From Phialophora verrucosa (lineage: Eukaryota > Ascomycota > Eurotiomycetes > Chaetothyriales > Herpotrichiellaceae), in the NCBI GenBank assembly GCA_002099365.1, contig MSED01000011.1:687001-751000 (forward strand): 64,000 bases of DNA. The letters run 5' to 3'. Numbering within the stretch: the stretch's first letter is position 1; the number at the start of each line of letters is the position of its first letter. Below the pieces are notes generated by a model, which searched no databases, was not told the DNA's origin, and saw nothing but the letters and a program-made list of their open reading frames with translations. Below are positions 31,772 through 43,129 of the stretch, piece by piece. The position numbers and the translations under genes are program-made.

Positions 31772-34422
31772 TCAAGTAGCCGCGACTGGCTCCTTTGGCG
31801 TGGCAGGTGTCGACTTCTGAGATGCCGACTGTTGCTGGTCCTTCTTCAGGCTCTTGATGATGCCCTCGAGGCGGCGTCGTTCTTCTTGTTCGGCCTGGCA
31901 GACATGTTAGAGACTTTACAACCCCCGTGGACATGATCTCCTTACTTTGAGTACTTTCAGATTCTCAGCTCGGGTGTCGCGCATCATCTTTCTGAACTCG
32001 TTCCTCAAGACCATCGTAGACGTGGTATCCGAAGGCGATGAGACACCCGAGCCAAGCGACTTGACTCTTTCTTCATTCAGTTGGTTCTCCAGGTCTTCAC
32101 ACCTCCGCTGGATCGCATCGACGTTCTCTTCCAGCCGCTCTCGTTCTTTCTCGTCCTCGATGCTCTGCTTGGTCATGGCTTCGTACTCGCCAATCGTCTC
32201 CCTCAGCTCCGTTTGGAGCGCAGTGACCTTGTTTTGCAGCTGCACAATGTCCATGTCCTTCGCTTCGTGTTCCTTTCTGAGAAGGCCAAGTTGGTTTTCA
32301 AGCTCACTGTTCCGTGCGGTGAGGGCGTCGAACTCCTTCTGGACGGCTGGGTTCATGGACACGTCCGCCGCTCGTTGAGCGCGTGTCCCGTACGCCCCAT
32401 CTAATTCAGCCTTGACCACGGTCAGTTCGGTTTGTGCTCGCACGACTTCCGACTCCAGTTCTGTCATCTCTTGACGAAGCTTTGATACTTCTGACTCGGC
32501 CGCCGATTTCGCACTGTCGAGATCATCGATCTGCTTCCGTAGTGCAGCAGTGCTCTCCTCATGCTCTTCCCGATCTTTTGCGTGGCTTGTCGACAGGCTG
32601 ATTGCTTCATTTTCCTTTTCCATGAGATCCGCGGTGAGTCGCTGTAGCTGCGATTCCAGTCTGTCTTGGTTGGCTTGCATCTCCGCCACCGCTCTGTCCT
32701 CCTCCTCCCGACGTCCTGCGCGTTCAGGCTCGGCAGAGGAACTTTCACCGTCGCCTTGCTGGCGTCCCATAAGAACGAGTTGTTGTCCGGAGCCTTGTCC
32801 TTGTCTGGCAGCTCGTTCTTCTTCCAGAAGAGCAATGGTTTGTCGGGCCTTGTACAATTGTTCCGATAGCAGCTCGCGATGGGCATCCGTTTCTTCATTT
32901 TGTAGGTGGTCAAGTTGTTGAGAAACTCTGGTCCCTTTCGCCTCCTCCATCAAAGCATCACGCTGGGCTTCGGATCTGCTGTTGAGTTCTCGTTGCTGCT
33001 GAATCTGGCGCGTAAGAATAGCTTTCTGTTCAACTAGGGTCTTGATGCGCCGATTCAGACGTTCTACGACGGAGGCCGAGAATGCCAACTGAGACTGCAG
33101 ATCCTTTCCCCTAGGTTCGTCTTCCTGCGACACGGGGCTATGGCCGACGGAATTGGTCCGTTGTAGTATCTCATGCAGTCGTATGTTGACATCCTCAAGC
33201 TGTTCTTCTGTGTCGTAGATTGATTGTTGCATGGCACCATTCGAGCGAGCTTGAGCAGCCTCCATTGCGTCGAGGCCTTGCGACATATAGCCCAGATATG
33301 CTTGGATCTGCTCATCGACACGTCCAATCAGATGGCCGTCGGTTGGTTGCGGAGGAGGGTCGAAATGTTCCTGCATGTTGACCTGTGTTATCATCAGGTG
33401 TACGCGTTGGTTCAGACGCAGTAAACGATTCGCGACACCGTCGGCAGCCCGAGGATCGATACTTGCCGCTTGCCCTTTATTCATTGTGTGAGGAAGCTGC
33501 CCAAATTCTGTGACATAGTCCGGAACCTGATACAGACTGCGCTCGTCAAAATCCACTGAGCCACGGCCATGGTGGCTGGTCATGCTCTCCGGGCTTCGAG
33601 GCAGTTCGTTCCGTCGAATGTTCTTCTTCAAACCCCTGTGCGTCATCTGGAGAATGCCGGCCGTGTGCATCAGGATGCGTCTTTCTGTGTGTTCGAGCCG
33701 CTTTTCCAATTGGAATAGCTCGCGCGACAACTCCTCCACCCTCTTCATGCTCGCAGAATATTCGCCATCCGCACGATGAAGCGCATCGTTCTCACCACGT
33801 TTGCTCCCCAGCAAGCTTCGGCGCGGCTTCTTGGGCGACCCTTGGCCATCTGGAGATTCTCGCGTCGAGTAGAGCCGATTGAGGGACTGTGCGGCGTCGC
33901 GGACTTTGCTTTCCAACGCCAGCCTCCTTCTCGTTGTTTCTACCTTTGCCTTCAAATAGGTCCTCTCTTTCTTCAGTTGTTCAACCTCGTCGAATGACAG
34001 GACCTCGAAGTCTCGGCTGTCACTGATTGCTGTTTCCGCCAACAGGTGCATCGCGACGGGATCATTGATGTTGAGAAGGGTGGAGTTTCGCGGAGCATTT
34101 TGAGTCTGCTAGTGAGTCTTAGCACATTGCGTCCATCACAAGACAGGACAACCTGACATACCTGTACCGGCGGGAGACGGGGTGTTGATTGTTCCTCAAA
34201 CGGGCCTCGCAATGCCCCCGACATGAAGCTGGGTGCCTGGGCAATGGCCGGCGAGTCGTCGGGTGGTCCGCCGCCGCTGTAAACAGAGCTGGGAACGTAA
34301 CGACTGCGATTGTCGTCGGCGCTGTCACCAGAGGATTGCCTCAATTCATTTCTGAAGGACTGCATTGCCGTTCGGGCGGTTCGACCCCAGGGTCCAGAGG
34401 TCGTCCCAGGTCGCGTATCCAA
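31772..34422 (-). CDS. Septation-associated coiled-coil protein (Uds1-type)
   Basis: Three exons (34422-34162, 34108-31946, 31894-31772) give about 848 residues. The second intron is 51 nt (GTAAGG..CAG) and restores LKVLK-AEQEERRRLEG in frame; the first is 53 nt. The N-terminal part is disordered. The block MHLLAETAISDSRDFEVLSFDEVEQLKKERTYL matches the start of the 'up-regulated during septation' (Uds1) family. From about residue 120 to the end it is almost continuous coiled coil with many heptads and Gln/Glu/Arg, as in structural or septum-associated scaffold proteins. The acceptor of intron 1 is a tandem TAGCAG, so a one-Gln alternative is possible. Localisation to septa is family knowledge, not seen here. 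Confidence 0.85.
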
Positions 34423-35805
34423 TGCGTACCCAAGTGCGAATGCTAGGAAGAGACGGTGAATGTGGCTGGGTCGTGACGATCAGATATGATCATGTTGTGT
34501 ATAACTATAGAACCATCATTGATTTAGAATCACGAGCAGGAACTGAACAACGCCTCAGGAAGCTGAACGGACGTGTCAAGTCGCGGTAGAGGATCGTAGC
34601 AGGGATCAGGAGAGGCAGGGGTGCAGTAAAGGAGAGCTGAATCTGGCTGCCGCTTAGTTCTCGAGGGTCTTTTGGGATTGGTGGAGCGGCGAACGACCGC
34701 CTAACAACCCAATGGTTAGGCGCCGTGCCTGGGGACTAACCCGTAGGCGTGCCGGCGCCCTGCACAGAGACCTTCGGCAGCCGACATCCAGGCGACGAGC
34801 CTCGTACCAGCAGCCCGGAAAGTTCGCCTAGCTAGAGGTAGTTCCGCCCACGCGGGTGTTCAGTTTGGGGCCTCAGCACCACAGTAGACGGCACTTTGGG
34901 CAGCCAGCGAGCAGTTTTCGTGTTCCCAGGCCTGGGAGTCTCACCATCAGCCAGCAACTACGAACAGGAATTCGAAATGCAGAATGAAAATCCGACGATG
35001 AGTTTGGCTACTTCGACCTTCCACAACATCACGACAAGCAATCAAATGGTGCCATCGAGACTAATCCATGTGCTGCAAACAAGAACTCTCGACGCACTTG
35101 GCGGCTCCATCCGCCAGATCTGATCCACGTTGCCAGTTTCCTTCATTCTTTCCAGAACAGAAACTCGTTGCAAAGGGGCGTACTCGTGCGAATTCCAGTA
35201 CATCTCGTGCTGATCATTGTCAGATACAGTAATACTACATTCCTTGTCTGCAGAGCTGGTCTTCTTTCTCTGCCTGGACGCAACAACACCATGATCTCAA
35301 TCTCGCTCAAGTCGCTGCCGTCTTGACTCACTCTGGAGATCTGCCTTCCTCGCCATGAGGTGCTTCACTGACTGATCTGCTGCGGACCGTGACATTGAGG
35401 CATCCCTGTGCGACCCTTTGCACCTCATTGGTGTTTTCGACGTGCTCTGCCCACCGAAGGATCTACCATCCGGTAAGGCCCTGGATTCTAATCTTATTTC
35501 GCCAAGGGTTTCATCACATAAGCAGTTGGACATTATCTGTAACGCAACCGTGACCTTTGACTGAGCACCGCTTTGTCGCACTTGATGTTTCTCCCAGATG
35601 ACAGCGGGAGTACTCGCATGGAACGACACGTCCAAGTCACCCGACTCACCGTTCAAGTCCATGCACGTAATTCCAAGATTCCCCGCTTGCACACCTTCGG
35701 CCAGACCACCGTCGCTCCTCTTCCGGAAGACGACCGGCGCGTGACTCGGTGACAGACGCCCTTCGAGAAGCTCGACACTTTCGAGGTTCACAGCGAACTC
35801 CCGTC
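34423..35805. other. Intergenic, divergent promoter region
   Basis: About 1.4 kb between the divergently transcribed Uds1-type and MFS genes. No gene supported. A small hairpin-forming segment (CTAAC..GTTAG, and GGCGCC..GGCGCC) lies near 34700-34760. Confidence 0.45.
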
Positions 35806-37326
35806 ATGGGCGAGTCTGGCCAGATGACGACGGTCAAGGGAGGAGTCGTGCGCCATGGCGGTAGCTCTTCTCTCGACTCGTCGTCCCCGCTGGCGGCCGA
35901 AGACTCTGGCGACGGCCGACCTCTCGCCCCCACCCGCACCATATCACGAATCTCGACCTCCTCTGCCGTCGAGTACAAGGTATACAAGCGACGCTTCTTC
36001 GGGCTCGCGCAGCTCTGTCTGCTCAACATAGTCGTGTCCTGGGACTGGATTGCCTTCGCCCCGGTCTCGTCGACCTCGGCCGAGTACTTCGACACATCCG
36101 AGACCAACATCAACTGGGTCTCCACGGCGTTCCTCTTCGCCTTCTGCATCACCACTCCAGCGACCTTCTATGTGCTTCACAAATACGGCACCAAAGCCGC
36201 CATCATCACGGCCGCCTCTCTGCTGCTGGTCGGCAACTGGGTCAAGTACGGCGCTACCCGCGCAAACAACTTCGCAGGCGTCATGGTCGGCCAACTGATC
36301 ATCGGGTTCGCGCAACCCTTTGTCCTCTCCTCACCTACCTCCTATTCAAACCTGTGGTTCAGCGCGGCCGGCCGCACCACCGCGACCGCAGTGGCTAGCC
36401 TGTCTAACCCCTTCGGCGCCGCACTGGGTCAGCTCATCTCACCATTCTGGGCGGACAAGCCATCCGACATCCCCAACATGATCCTGTACATCAGCATCAT
36501 CTCCTCCGTCGCCGCCATCCCCGCTTTCTTCATCCCTGCGAGACCGCCCTCCCCTCCATCGGCCGGCCTCGCGACAGACCACATGGACCGCAAATCGATC
36601 CGCCATGACCTGCGGGTCCTGTCCCGCTCCCCCGAATTCTACCTCCTGGCTTTACCGTTCATGCTGTACGTCGGCTTCTTCAACGCTTTTTCCTCCCTCC
36701 TGAACCAAATCCTCGAGCCGTACGGATTCAGCGAGGACAACGCCGGCATCGCGGGCGCGGTGCTTATTGTGGTGGGGCTCGTCTGCGCTGCCGTCTCCAG
36801 CCCTTTCATCGACAAGTATAAATTCTACTTGGTGTACATCAAAGCGGCCGTGCCCTTGTTGGCGACTGCGTACTTGGTCTTCGTCTGGGCACCGCAGTCG
36901 AAAAGTCTGGCATACGTGTTCGTCATCTGCGCGATCCTCGGGGCCGCGAGTTTCGGTCTGGTCCCGGTCGTGTTGGAATTCATGGTCGAGATTCACCACC
37001 CGCTCGGTCCGGAACTGGGAAGCAGCCTGTGTTGGTGCGGCGGACAGCTCCTCGGCGGTATCTTCATTGTGATCATGGATGCGCTGAAGGATGGCGCACG
37101 TGCCGATCCGCCCAAGAACATGAAACGCGCGCTGATCTTCCAAGCCGTGCTGGCCGTGTTGATCGTGCCGAGCCCCCTGTGTCTGGGCCTGTTCGGTCGC
37201 AAGGCTCATGTGAGGAGGAAGAGGTGGGAAGCAGATCGGAGCAGTGCCAGAACCGGCGAGGTCATTGAGGGATACACCGATGCCAGAGAGGAAGATGAGC
37301 AGGTTCTGGATGGCCGCAATGCGTAG
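35806..37326 (+). CDS. MFS transporter, SLC49/FLVCR-like
   Basis: A single-exon frame of 506 residues from the first in-frame ATG (MGESGQMTTVKG). The frame is open 19 codons further up but only from a GTG. About 55 cytoplasmic residues precede 12 predicted membrane helices (YKRRFFGLAQLCLLNIVVSWDWIAFAPV onward). A central loop (SPPSAGLATDHMDRKSIRHDL) separates two six-helix halves, and the charged C-tail is cytoplasmic. The W-W-F-A pattern near helix 1 and the helix 4-5 region (GQLIIGFAQPFVLSSPTSYSNLWF) recall the SLC49 branch of MFS carriers, some of which move haem or related compounds in animals. Substrate and membrane are not known here. Confidence 0.85.
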   Translation: MGESGQMTTVKGGVVRHGGSSSLDSSSPLAAEDSGDGRPLAPTRTISRISTSSAVEYKVYKRRFFGLAQLCLLNIVVSWDWIAFAPVSSTSAEYFDTSETNINWVSTAFLFAFCITTPATFYVLHKYGTKAAIITAASLLLVGNWVKYGATRANNFAGVMVGQLIIGFAQPFVLSSPTSYSNLWFSAAGRTTATAVASLSNPFGAALGQLISPFWADKPSDIPNMILYISIISSVAAIPAFFIPARPPSPPSAGLATDHMDRKSIRHDLRVLSRSPEFYLLALPFMLYVGFFNAFSSLLNQILEPYGFSEDNAGIAGAVLIVVGLVCAAVSSPFIDKYKFYLVYIKAAVPLLATAYLVFVWAPQSKSLAYVFVICAILGAASFGLVPVVLEFMVEIHHPLGPELGSSLCWCGGQLLGGIFIVIMDALKDGARADPPKNMKRALIFQAVLAVLIVPSPLCLGLFGRKAHVRRKRWEADRSSARTGEVIEGYTDAREEDEQVLDGRNA

Positions 37327-38948
37327 AGCGGTCCGGAAGATATACTCTGTCGGGAATAAGCGAGGAATGGGAGGCGTCAGGAGAATACGAGAAGGTACAT
37401 AACACAGGAACGGCACGGACATGGGGCGTTTCATGCGACGGCAACCAACGAGCAGCGCAGGCAGTTCAGTAGGGCCAGAGAAACCGGTTCCGCAATCCAG
37501 AACGCTCCAGTTTGTAGTTACTGAGAAAACTAAACCTTTCGATCTTCGACCGCGTGCGTTCGCAAAGTGAAAGTATGGAGCGCTGTTGGAGGGAAAAGCA
37601 GGGCCAGCTGGACAAGGCGACGCCCCCACGCAGGCGGATTGGAAGGAAGACCACAACAATGAGACGAGCCACACAGTCTACGGTAATGTACTTTGTGGTG
37701 GAGTTCACAGACCACTTTTCGCTCTAGAACACACGCAATACTCGTACAGGAGCGAGCATCTCATTCATTAACGGCCACGGAGCAAAGGCCTGGTGGCTGG
37801 CTGAAAGAGACAGATCGATCCATCCATCTCAGCCAGCCCGATATCCGCCAAGAGGAGGTAAAAAAAATCCACGGCGAGCTCACCCCTCTGTGGGACGAGG
37901 GCGACGCCGCGCCGTGCTTTACCCCGTCGCGAGCGAGCCAGGGATTGCGCGCGGGTGAGCCGCCCCGTCACCCCTTCAGAGCATGGCGAGTCGACCGACT
38001 CGGTATACATAGCAAACAAGGGGTCCCGAGGTCGAGATGGCAATTGATGCGCAACGTGCAATAATAGTTTGCGCGATTGGGGGGCTCCAAGGGATATCCA
38101 TCCACCTTGCGGACTTTGGGCTTCAGACTGGTGCCTAGGCTATCCAGATCATGATGGCCTTGTCGTGCTCGCATCCATTCAAAATTTCCCAAAACTGCGT
38201 AGGGTACCGAGGAGCCCGACTCTCGGAGGGAACGGCGCAAGGGTGAGTGACTGAGGGAGTCATGGTTTGGTTTCCATCAAGCAAAGCATACTGTAACTCC
38301 GCCCGAGTTATGAATGTGGTGGTGGGAGAATCGGGGGCGACGCATCGCAGCAAACGTGGATTTGGGGAGGTTTTCCTTCCTTTTCTGTCTGCTACAGTAC
38401 TTCGACCGAGGTTCGCATGGCATGGCATGGTTTTGGCGTCATGTACTGCATAGAATAATGGACGGTTAGTATACCCGTGTCCGAAAAACCCGTCGCTACA
38501 TTACTGTATGTATTTCCCAGCGCGATTGTGCACGGTGGCCGTTAGCTTCCCAAAACACTCTCGTAAGACATGATACGATTTCAGACGAGCGGCTCCAGAA
38601 ATGATGTCCCACGAGTCGAGAAGATGAATCCAGGAATGGAGAACGAGCCGCTAGATCTTGAAATTCTCTTGATGCAAGGGTGTGTAGACTGTACAGGGCG
38701 TGACTATGTATGAATGAGGCTCGGTGAACGAGGACAATGCAATCTTCCAAACACTTTCGCCAGCCCTCTGCCCACCGACTTCGTGTCTCCTCAGACGTGC
38801 CTTAGATGTCCCGTGGCCTATTGCCTTTGCATGCGGAAGTGCTCGCGTTCTGGCTGTAGACATTTGGCCTTGTCTTGCTTGCTTGAGAGGGAAAGGGCCC
38901 GTTCAGCCAGGTGGGTTTGAAGGAAGGTCTGGTCTCCGAAGAAGCCCT
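37327..38948. other. Intergenic between converging MFS and QCR6 genes
   Basis: About 1.6 kb of 3' flanks. Short open frames on both strands show no protein features. Confidence 0.45.
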
Positions 38949-39668
38949 CTATTTCAGCTGCTTGAACAGCTTGGGCGCCGCACATTGGGTTGCGCAATGC
39001 TGGAGGTGGAAAACTGTGGTAGGCATAAATTAGCACTCTCTATTCTCGCAACCAAGGGGCAAGACTTGTGTGTTGGCCATGCCATGAGGGGGGGGGGGAA
39101 ACTCGATGAGGGAGGTGCAAAAGCGGTGCTCGCAAGACATACATTCTTCGACGCAATTTTCCTTAGGGCCCTTGTGATCGGGATCCTCCTCCTGTCTTGT
39201 GACGCGTTCCACGCATTCGTCGAAGTGGTGCTTGTAGCCCTGGCATTGGGCGGAACGAGCGCATTCTGTCGAATGATTAGCCATGCTCGTGTATTGTCGC
39301 CGAGACTGCTTGCAGCAGGACAGCGTCGCGGCTTTGTGCTGATCTCATTATAGCCGCAGAGATGGAGATGGGAATGGCGATGTACCTTCTTCTAGCAGGG
39401 GCTTGGGGTCGACGGGCTCTTCTTCTTCCTCTTCCTCCTCTTCTTCACCCTCCTCCTCTTCAGCTTCGTCTCCGTCGCCTCCACCCTCTCCGTCATCTGC
39501 TTCGGCGTCTCCGTCTCCGTCTCCTTCTTTCTTATCGTCGTCGCCTTCTTCCTTGTCCTCCCCGCCTTCTTCTGAGTCTTCCTTGTCGTCTGCAGGAGCT
39601 TCAGCCTGGACGTCTTGCACGAATGAGACGGAGCTCAAGAGGTCGGAGAAGAAGTCGGTGATCCCCAT
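38949..39668 (-). CDS. QCR6: Cytochrome bc1 complex hinge protein Qcr6
   Basis: Three exons (39668-39386, 39265-39143, 39013-38949) give about 156 residues; introns are 120 and 129 nt with matching phases. Qcr6 is the acidic subunit on the intermembrane-space side of respiratory complex III, near cytochrome c1. The start MGITDFFSDLLSSVSF is followed by an unusually long Asp/Glu/Gly tract (about 25-84) and PVDPKPLLEEE. The conserved Cys region lies across exons 2 and 3: ECARSAQCQGYKHHFDECVERV, ENCVEEFFHLQHCATQC and the end AAPKLFKQLK. The cysteines form the two disulfides of the helical hairpin. Longer introns than its neighbours are the only oddity. Confidence 0.95.
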
Positions 39669-40091
39669 TGCGAAATTCGGGCGCAGCGGGAGTTGCTGGC
39701 TGCAGGTGAGGTGCAGATGTACGGCTGAGGGAAATCAGTGGCGGGATACAGTTGTCGGGCGAATTGAGCGGACTCAATGCTGGCGGAGAGGAAAAGGGTT
39801 GAGTTGGGAAATGTCAAAAAGTCGATGTTCATGGAGCTTGGAGCTTCGACGGAACATTACCTTGTCTGTGATTGGCCCGTCTGCATGCTGCTCGGCGCCA
39901 AGCCACTCACTCGTTCTTCGAGCCCGACAGTACGAGTACGAGTATGTTGTGGCTCTACGGCATTGACAATGATTCATCTATAGTCTGAACCTGCTAAGAC
40001 TCGGGTTTCAGTTAGATTCAGGCTGGCTGCGTCTCTGTTTGGCGGGCTACCGAACGCCTTGCCACACAGGTAAACACCGGGGATGTTGTTC
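39669..40091. other. Short intergenic region
   Basis: About 420 bases: promoter of QCR6 and 3' flank of the WBP2-like gene. No gene seen. Confidence 0.5.
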
Positions 40092-40961
40092 CTAGTCCTG
40101 AGTCTGCGACAACCTCCGATCCAACTCGGCCTGTATGCTTTGCTGCTGTGTCTCCTCATACCCGGGCGGAGCATCGCTTGGTGGCTGGGCATCTTCAACG
40201 GGCGACCCTGCTCTTCTCAGTTCTGGGGTCATCGCCCCAGGCGAGGCCACTGTGCCTCCAGTCTCGTTGGCATTCTCCGGTGCTACTCGGTCTCCTCCAG
40301 ATTCTTGGTACGAAGGTAGCTGATCAAGGTGGACATTGTCCAAGTTCACGTTGCCCAGATAGCTGTCCTGCCTCGGCCCGGATAGGTTGTTTTCTCTTGC
40401 GTTTGACACGACTTGCTGCAGTCTCTCCTTGATTCGCTCGAGGTTCGAGTGGAAGTCGGGTGCTCCCCCCTCCTTGAACGTCAACTTTAGCTCGATTGCG
40501 GCTTGCGTCGCCGGGATGTTGCCGCCGGGTACTGGTTGCAAGACGGCCTGCCACGCATTTGGCCCAAACCACGGTACAGTCATGTGCGTGTCGTGAAGGT
40601 TGAGAAGCGGGGCCGAGAATGACTTCAGCTCCGTGGTCGGCTTTTCCGGAAGATACACAATCTGTCTGCCGTGTCAGTGGAAGAGAGTCGCTGCAGCACC
40701 TTGACGATATCCCGTACCCTCTGATTGGTCAGATAGACTGTGCCGGAGCTGCAGTGTATAGCCAAAGGACTGTTGCCGGGGTATGTTGTTGGGGTAGTGA
40801 TGGAGAGGCCGACCCTTGGAGCTGTCTTGTGGATGATTCTCTCTGCTGGCAGCAGGACAAAGGAACCTTTGCCATCCAGCATAACCCAGCTGAAGATGAC
40901 ATAATCAACTCGAGGTCTAGAATAGCAGTCGCGGGGCTAGCACAACATACTTGATGGACAT
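40092..40961 (-). CDS. WBP2-like GRAM-domain protein
   Basis: Three exons (40961-40951, 40889-40718, 40661-40092) give 250 residues. The first exon is only 11 nt (ATGTCCATCAA), and the joins give MSINWVMLDGKGSFVLLP and LTNQRIVYLPEKP, both perfect for the family; introns are 61 and 56 nt. The GRAM/PH-like domain covers about 5-140 (SSGTVYLTNQRIVYLPEKPTTELKSF, HMTVPWFGPNAWQ). The C-terminal tail has two WW-domain ligands: LPSY at 176-179 and PPGY at 226-229, the latter a PPxY site typically read by Nedd4/Rsp5-type ligases. The role, by family, is a membrane-associated adaptor linked to ubiquitination or signalling. Confidence 0.92.
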
Positions 40962-41886
40962 TCTGACAGTGCCGATACCGGTGCCGATGTTATCGGAGGC
41001 AATGTCATGTGCGAATTCGGATGTCGAGACTGTGGCAGCTTCGTAAGGGATATGCCTGCCTACCTGAATCCCAGCCGAGGACAAGGCGACCGAAGAATGT
41101 CAAGGTGATCAATGCAAAATCATGGTGCACATGACTATCCTAAGGCTAAACCGGAGAGGGGTCAGCTCTTCAAGAAGTAGGCAGCGACACTAGAGACCGT
41201 GTGAATATCGAAGTTGATCATTCCGGAAGACGTGCAGTCGGGAATCTGACGATGCGAAAGCGTCCGTGTTTGACTCTCACACGCTGCCAAGCCGGAATCT
41301 GCGTCATGCCGCTTTATCTTACGTCTTCTCTCATCCGCCATTCATTATTACTTGGCCGAAAGCCCACAGGACAATGCATTAACGAAGGCTGATGGGGTGA
41401 GTCTGGTCAGTCTTGCCGGTTTCACCAAACGCCATTGGAGGTCAATGCTCGTCGACATGGACAATGGTATCCTAAATGCCCTCCGCAGGTCTCCCACTTC
41501 GAGCGGAATTCTATTGCGTGGCTACTGTAGAAAAATCGATTCTGAGCTACAAACACCACTTTAAATGTTCAGCTTCAATAAGTTCTCAGCACGCCCCGAA
41601 GCTTTAGGATCCGCACCGTTGCATGGATTGAAGATAAGATATGCGATAGGTGACAAGCCCGGATCCGGGCAGTTCGGAGCAGTGTAAAGCAATCAACGTT
41701 AATACAGGAGATCTCATGGGTGTCAAGTTGTGGCGGGGCCGCCATTGGCGCCACAGAGGCTCATGCACTCGAAGTTCAAGTCCACCGCAGTCCTCCTTTT
41801 ACGCTCCGACGGATAGAACGCGATGTGCTTCAAACACGAACCCCGATACCCTTCATCCGCAAAGCGACATCCACACGCATCAATAG
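40962..41886. other. Intergenic; may hide the start exon of the kinase gene
   Basis: About 920 bases with no clear gene. The downstream kinase frame lacks a start codon, so a short first exon probably lies here. Candidate ATGs exist (for example 41716), but no join is convincing. Confidence 0.4.
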
Positions 41887-42660
41887 CATTTAAAAGTCTC
41901 CAATTCATCGCCGCCGGGCAAAACGGGAATCGTTTATGGGATCGACAACAAAAGAATCTTGAAGGAATACAGCGAAAGTGATGAAGGGAATGTTGAACGC
42001 CGCGCATACGAACGTCTCGGTCCACATCCAAATATCGCCAAATACTTGGGTAGTACAGAAGATGGTTCGGTAGTCCTCGAACGCGGACAGGTCCTTCGAG
42101 CGATTTGTCAAACACCCGGTGCAGATCAGATCCCACTGAGCAGGAAGCTGTCCTGGTTGAGAGATGCTGCCGAGGGACTCAAACATGCACATGGAAGAGG
42201 TATACTGCAAGCTGACTGCGGATGCCACAACATGATCTTGACCAAGAATGGGCGCGTCAAACTGATCGACTTCGAAGGCTGCAGCATCGACGGCGGAGAG
42301 GCGGGATCTCCATACGAATGGTTCAGTTACCGCCGGTCGACACCGCCGGTGAGCCCGCAGACCGACATCTTCGCCTATGCTTGTGCGATGTACGAAATCA
42401 TCACCGGCACGATCCCGCACCACGAGCTCCAGGCCTTGAAGAATCGCGCGAATCGTGTCGAACAGCTATACCGAGAAAATCGCTTTCCAGACGTCACCAA
42501 TCTACCTTTAGGTGGATTGATGGAAAGGTGCTGGCATGGAACTTTCAATTCCATGAGTGAAGTGATACAGGCTCTCGAAGCGGCAAACCCTCTCAGCTCG
42601 AGGGCGAGATGCAAAGAGGCCATCATCAGATTTCTCCAAAGCAGTTGCTGTTTCGAGTAA
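41887..42660 (+). CDS. Small protein kinase, 5' end unresolved
   Basis: The frame runs from a possible TAG acceptor before 41887 to a stop at 42660 (about 257 residues) but has no ATG at its front. Kinase landmarks are in order: GIVYGIDNKRILKEY (glycine-loop remnant and the ATP-binding Lys), ERRAYERLG (helix C Glu), the catalytic loop ILQADCGCHNMIL with Asp and Asn kept but His of HxD replaced by Gln, VKLIDFEGCSID with Asp kept in DFE, and SPQTDIFAYACAMYEIITG (the APE-to-F-helix region). This resembles short fungal kinase-domain proteins with no accessory domain. The catalytic residues could support activity. A missing upstream exon is likelier than a truncated pseudogene because no stop interrupts the frame. 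Confidence 0.65.
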   Translation, partial: HLKVSNSSPPGKTGIVYGIDNKRILKEYSESDEGNVERRAYERLGPHPNIAKYLGSTEDGSVVLERGQVLRAICQTPGADQIPLSRKLSWLRDAAEGLKHAHGRGILQADCGCHNMILTKNGRVKLIDFEGCSIDGGEAGSPYEWFSYRRSTPPVSPQTDIFAYACAMYEIITGTIPHHELQALKNRANRVEQLYRENRFPDVTNLPLGGLMERCWHGTFNSMSEVIQALEAANPLSSRARCKEAIIRFLQSSCCFE

Positions 42661-43129
42661 ACCGCCACTCGATCCGTCAGCCGCTTTCAGACCGTACTAG
42701 CATACGTGCTGGATCCGACAGTCAACCCGGCGTGCGCGTTCCTCAATATGCTCTGACATCTCTCAGCCGAGATTTCGCATTATGGCGCCGGATCTTGCAG
42801 TCTTGCAACATCCTCAGCTATAGTATACTTGCCGATGGATGGCCGAACGTATTACAAGTTGTGGAGAGTGTTCGTCGCAGCATCCGGACGATCAAAGGAC
42901 ACCGGGCGGACCTCTATTGTTTGGGTTGCACCAACGCATGACTGCCTTTGCGCGGCAATCAGTCACCCCTTCTATGCTTTGTTCGAACCGCTTGACGCGC
43001 AGCTGGATCTATATCTGGAGGACGAGTTGACGGAGTTTCCCTCCGTCGATCACGACGGAGTCCTGGTTGGCAAAAAGGACACTAAGGTTTTCTTTCCTCA
43101 AGATGAATGCCCAGATTCGTACTTCGCTT
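42661..43129. other. Unassigned spacer between kinase and LINE relic
   Basis: A forward frame from 42829 runs through here, but it continues straight across the minus-strand LINE relic and so is not supported. No other feature seen. Confidence 0.4.

Noticed and set aside
38724..39353. A 209-codon forward frame
   Set aside because: It overlaps QCR6 exons and introns on the opposite strand, and those give a perfect match to a known family.
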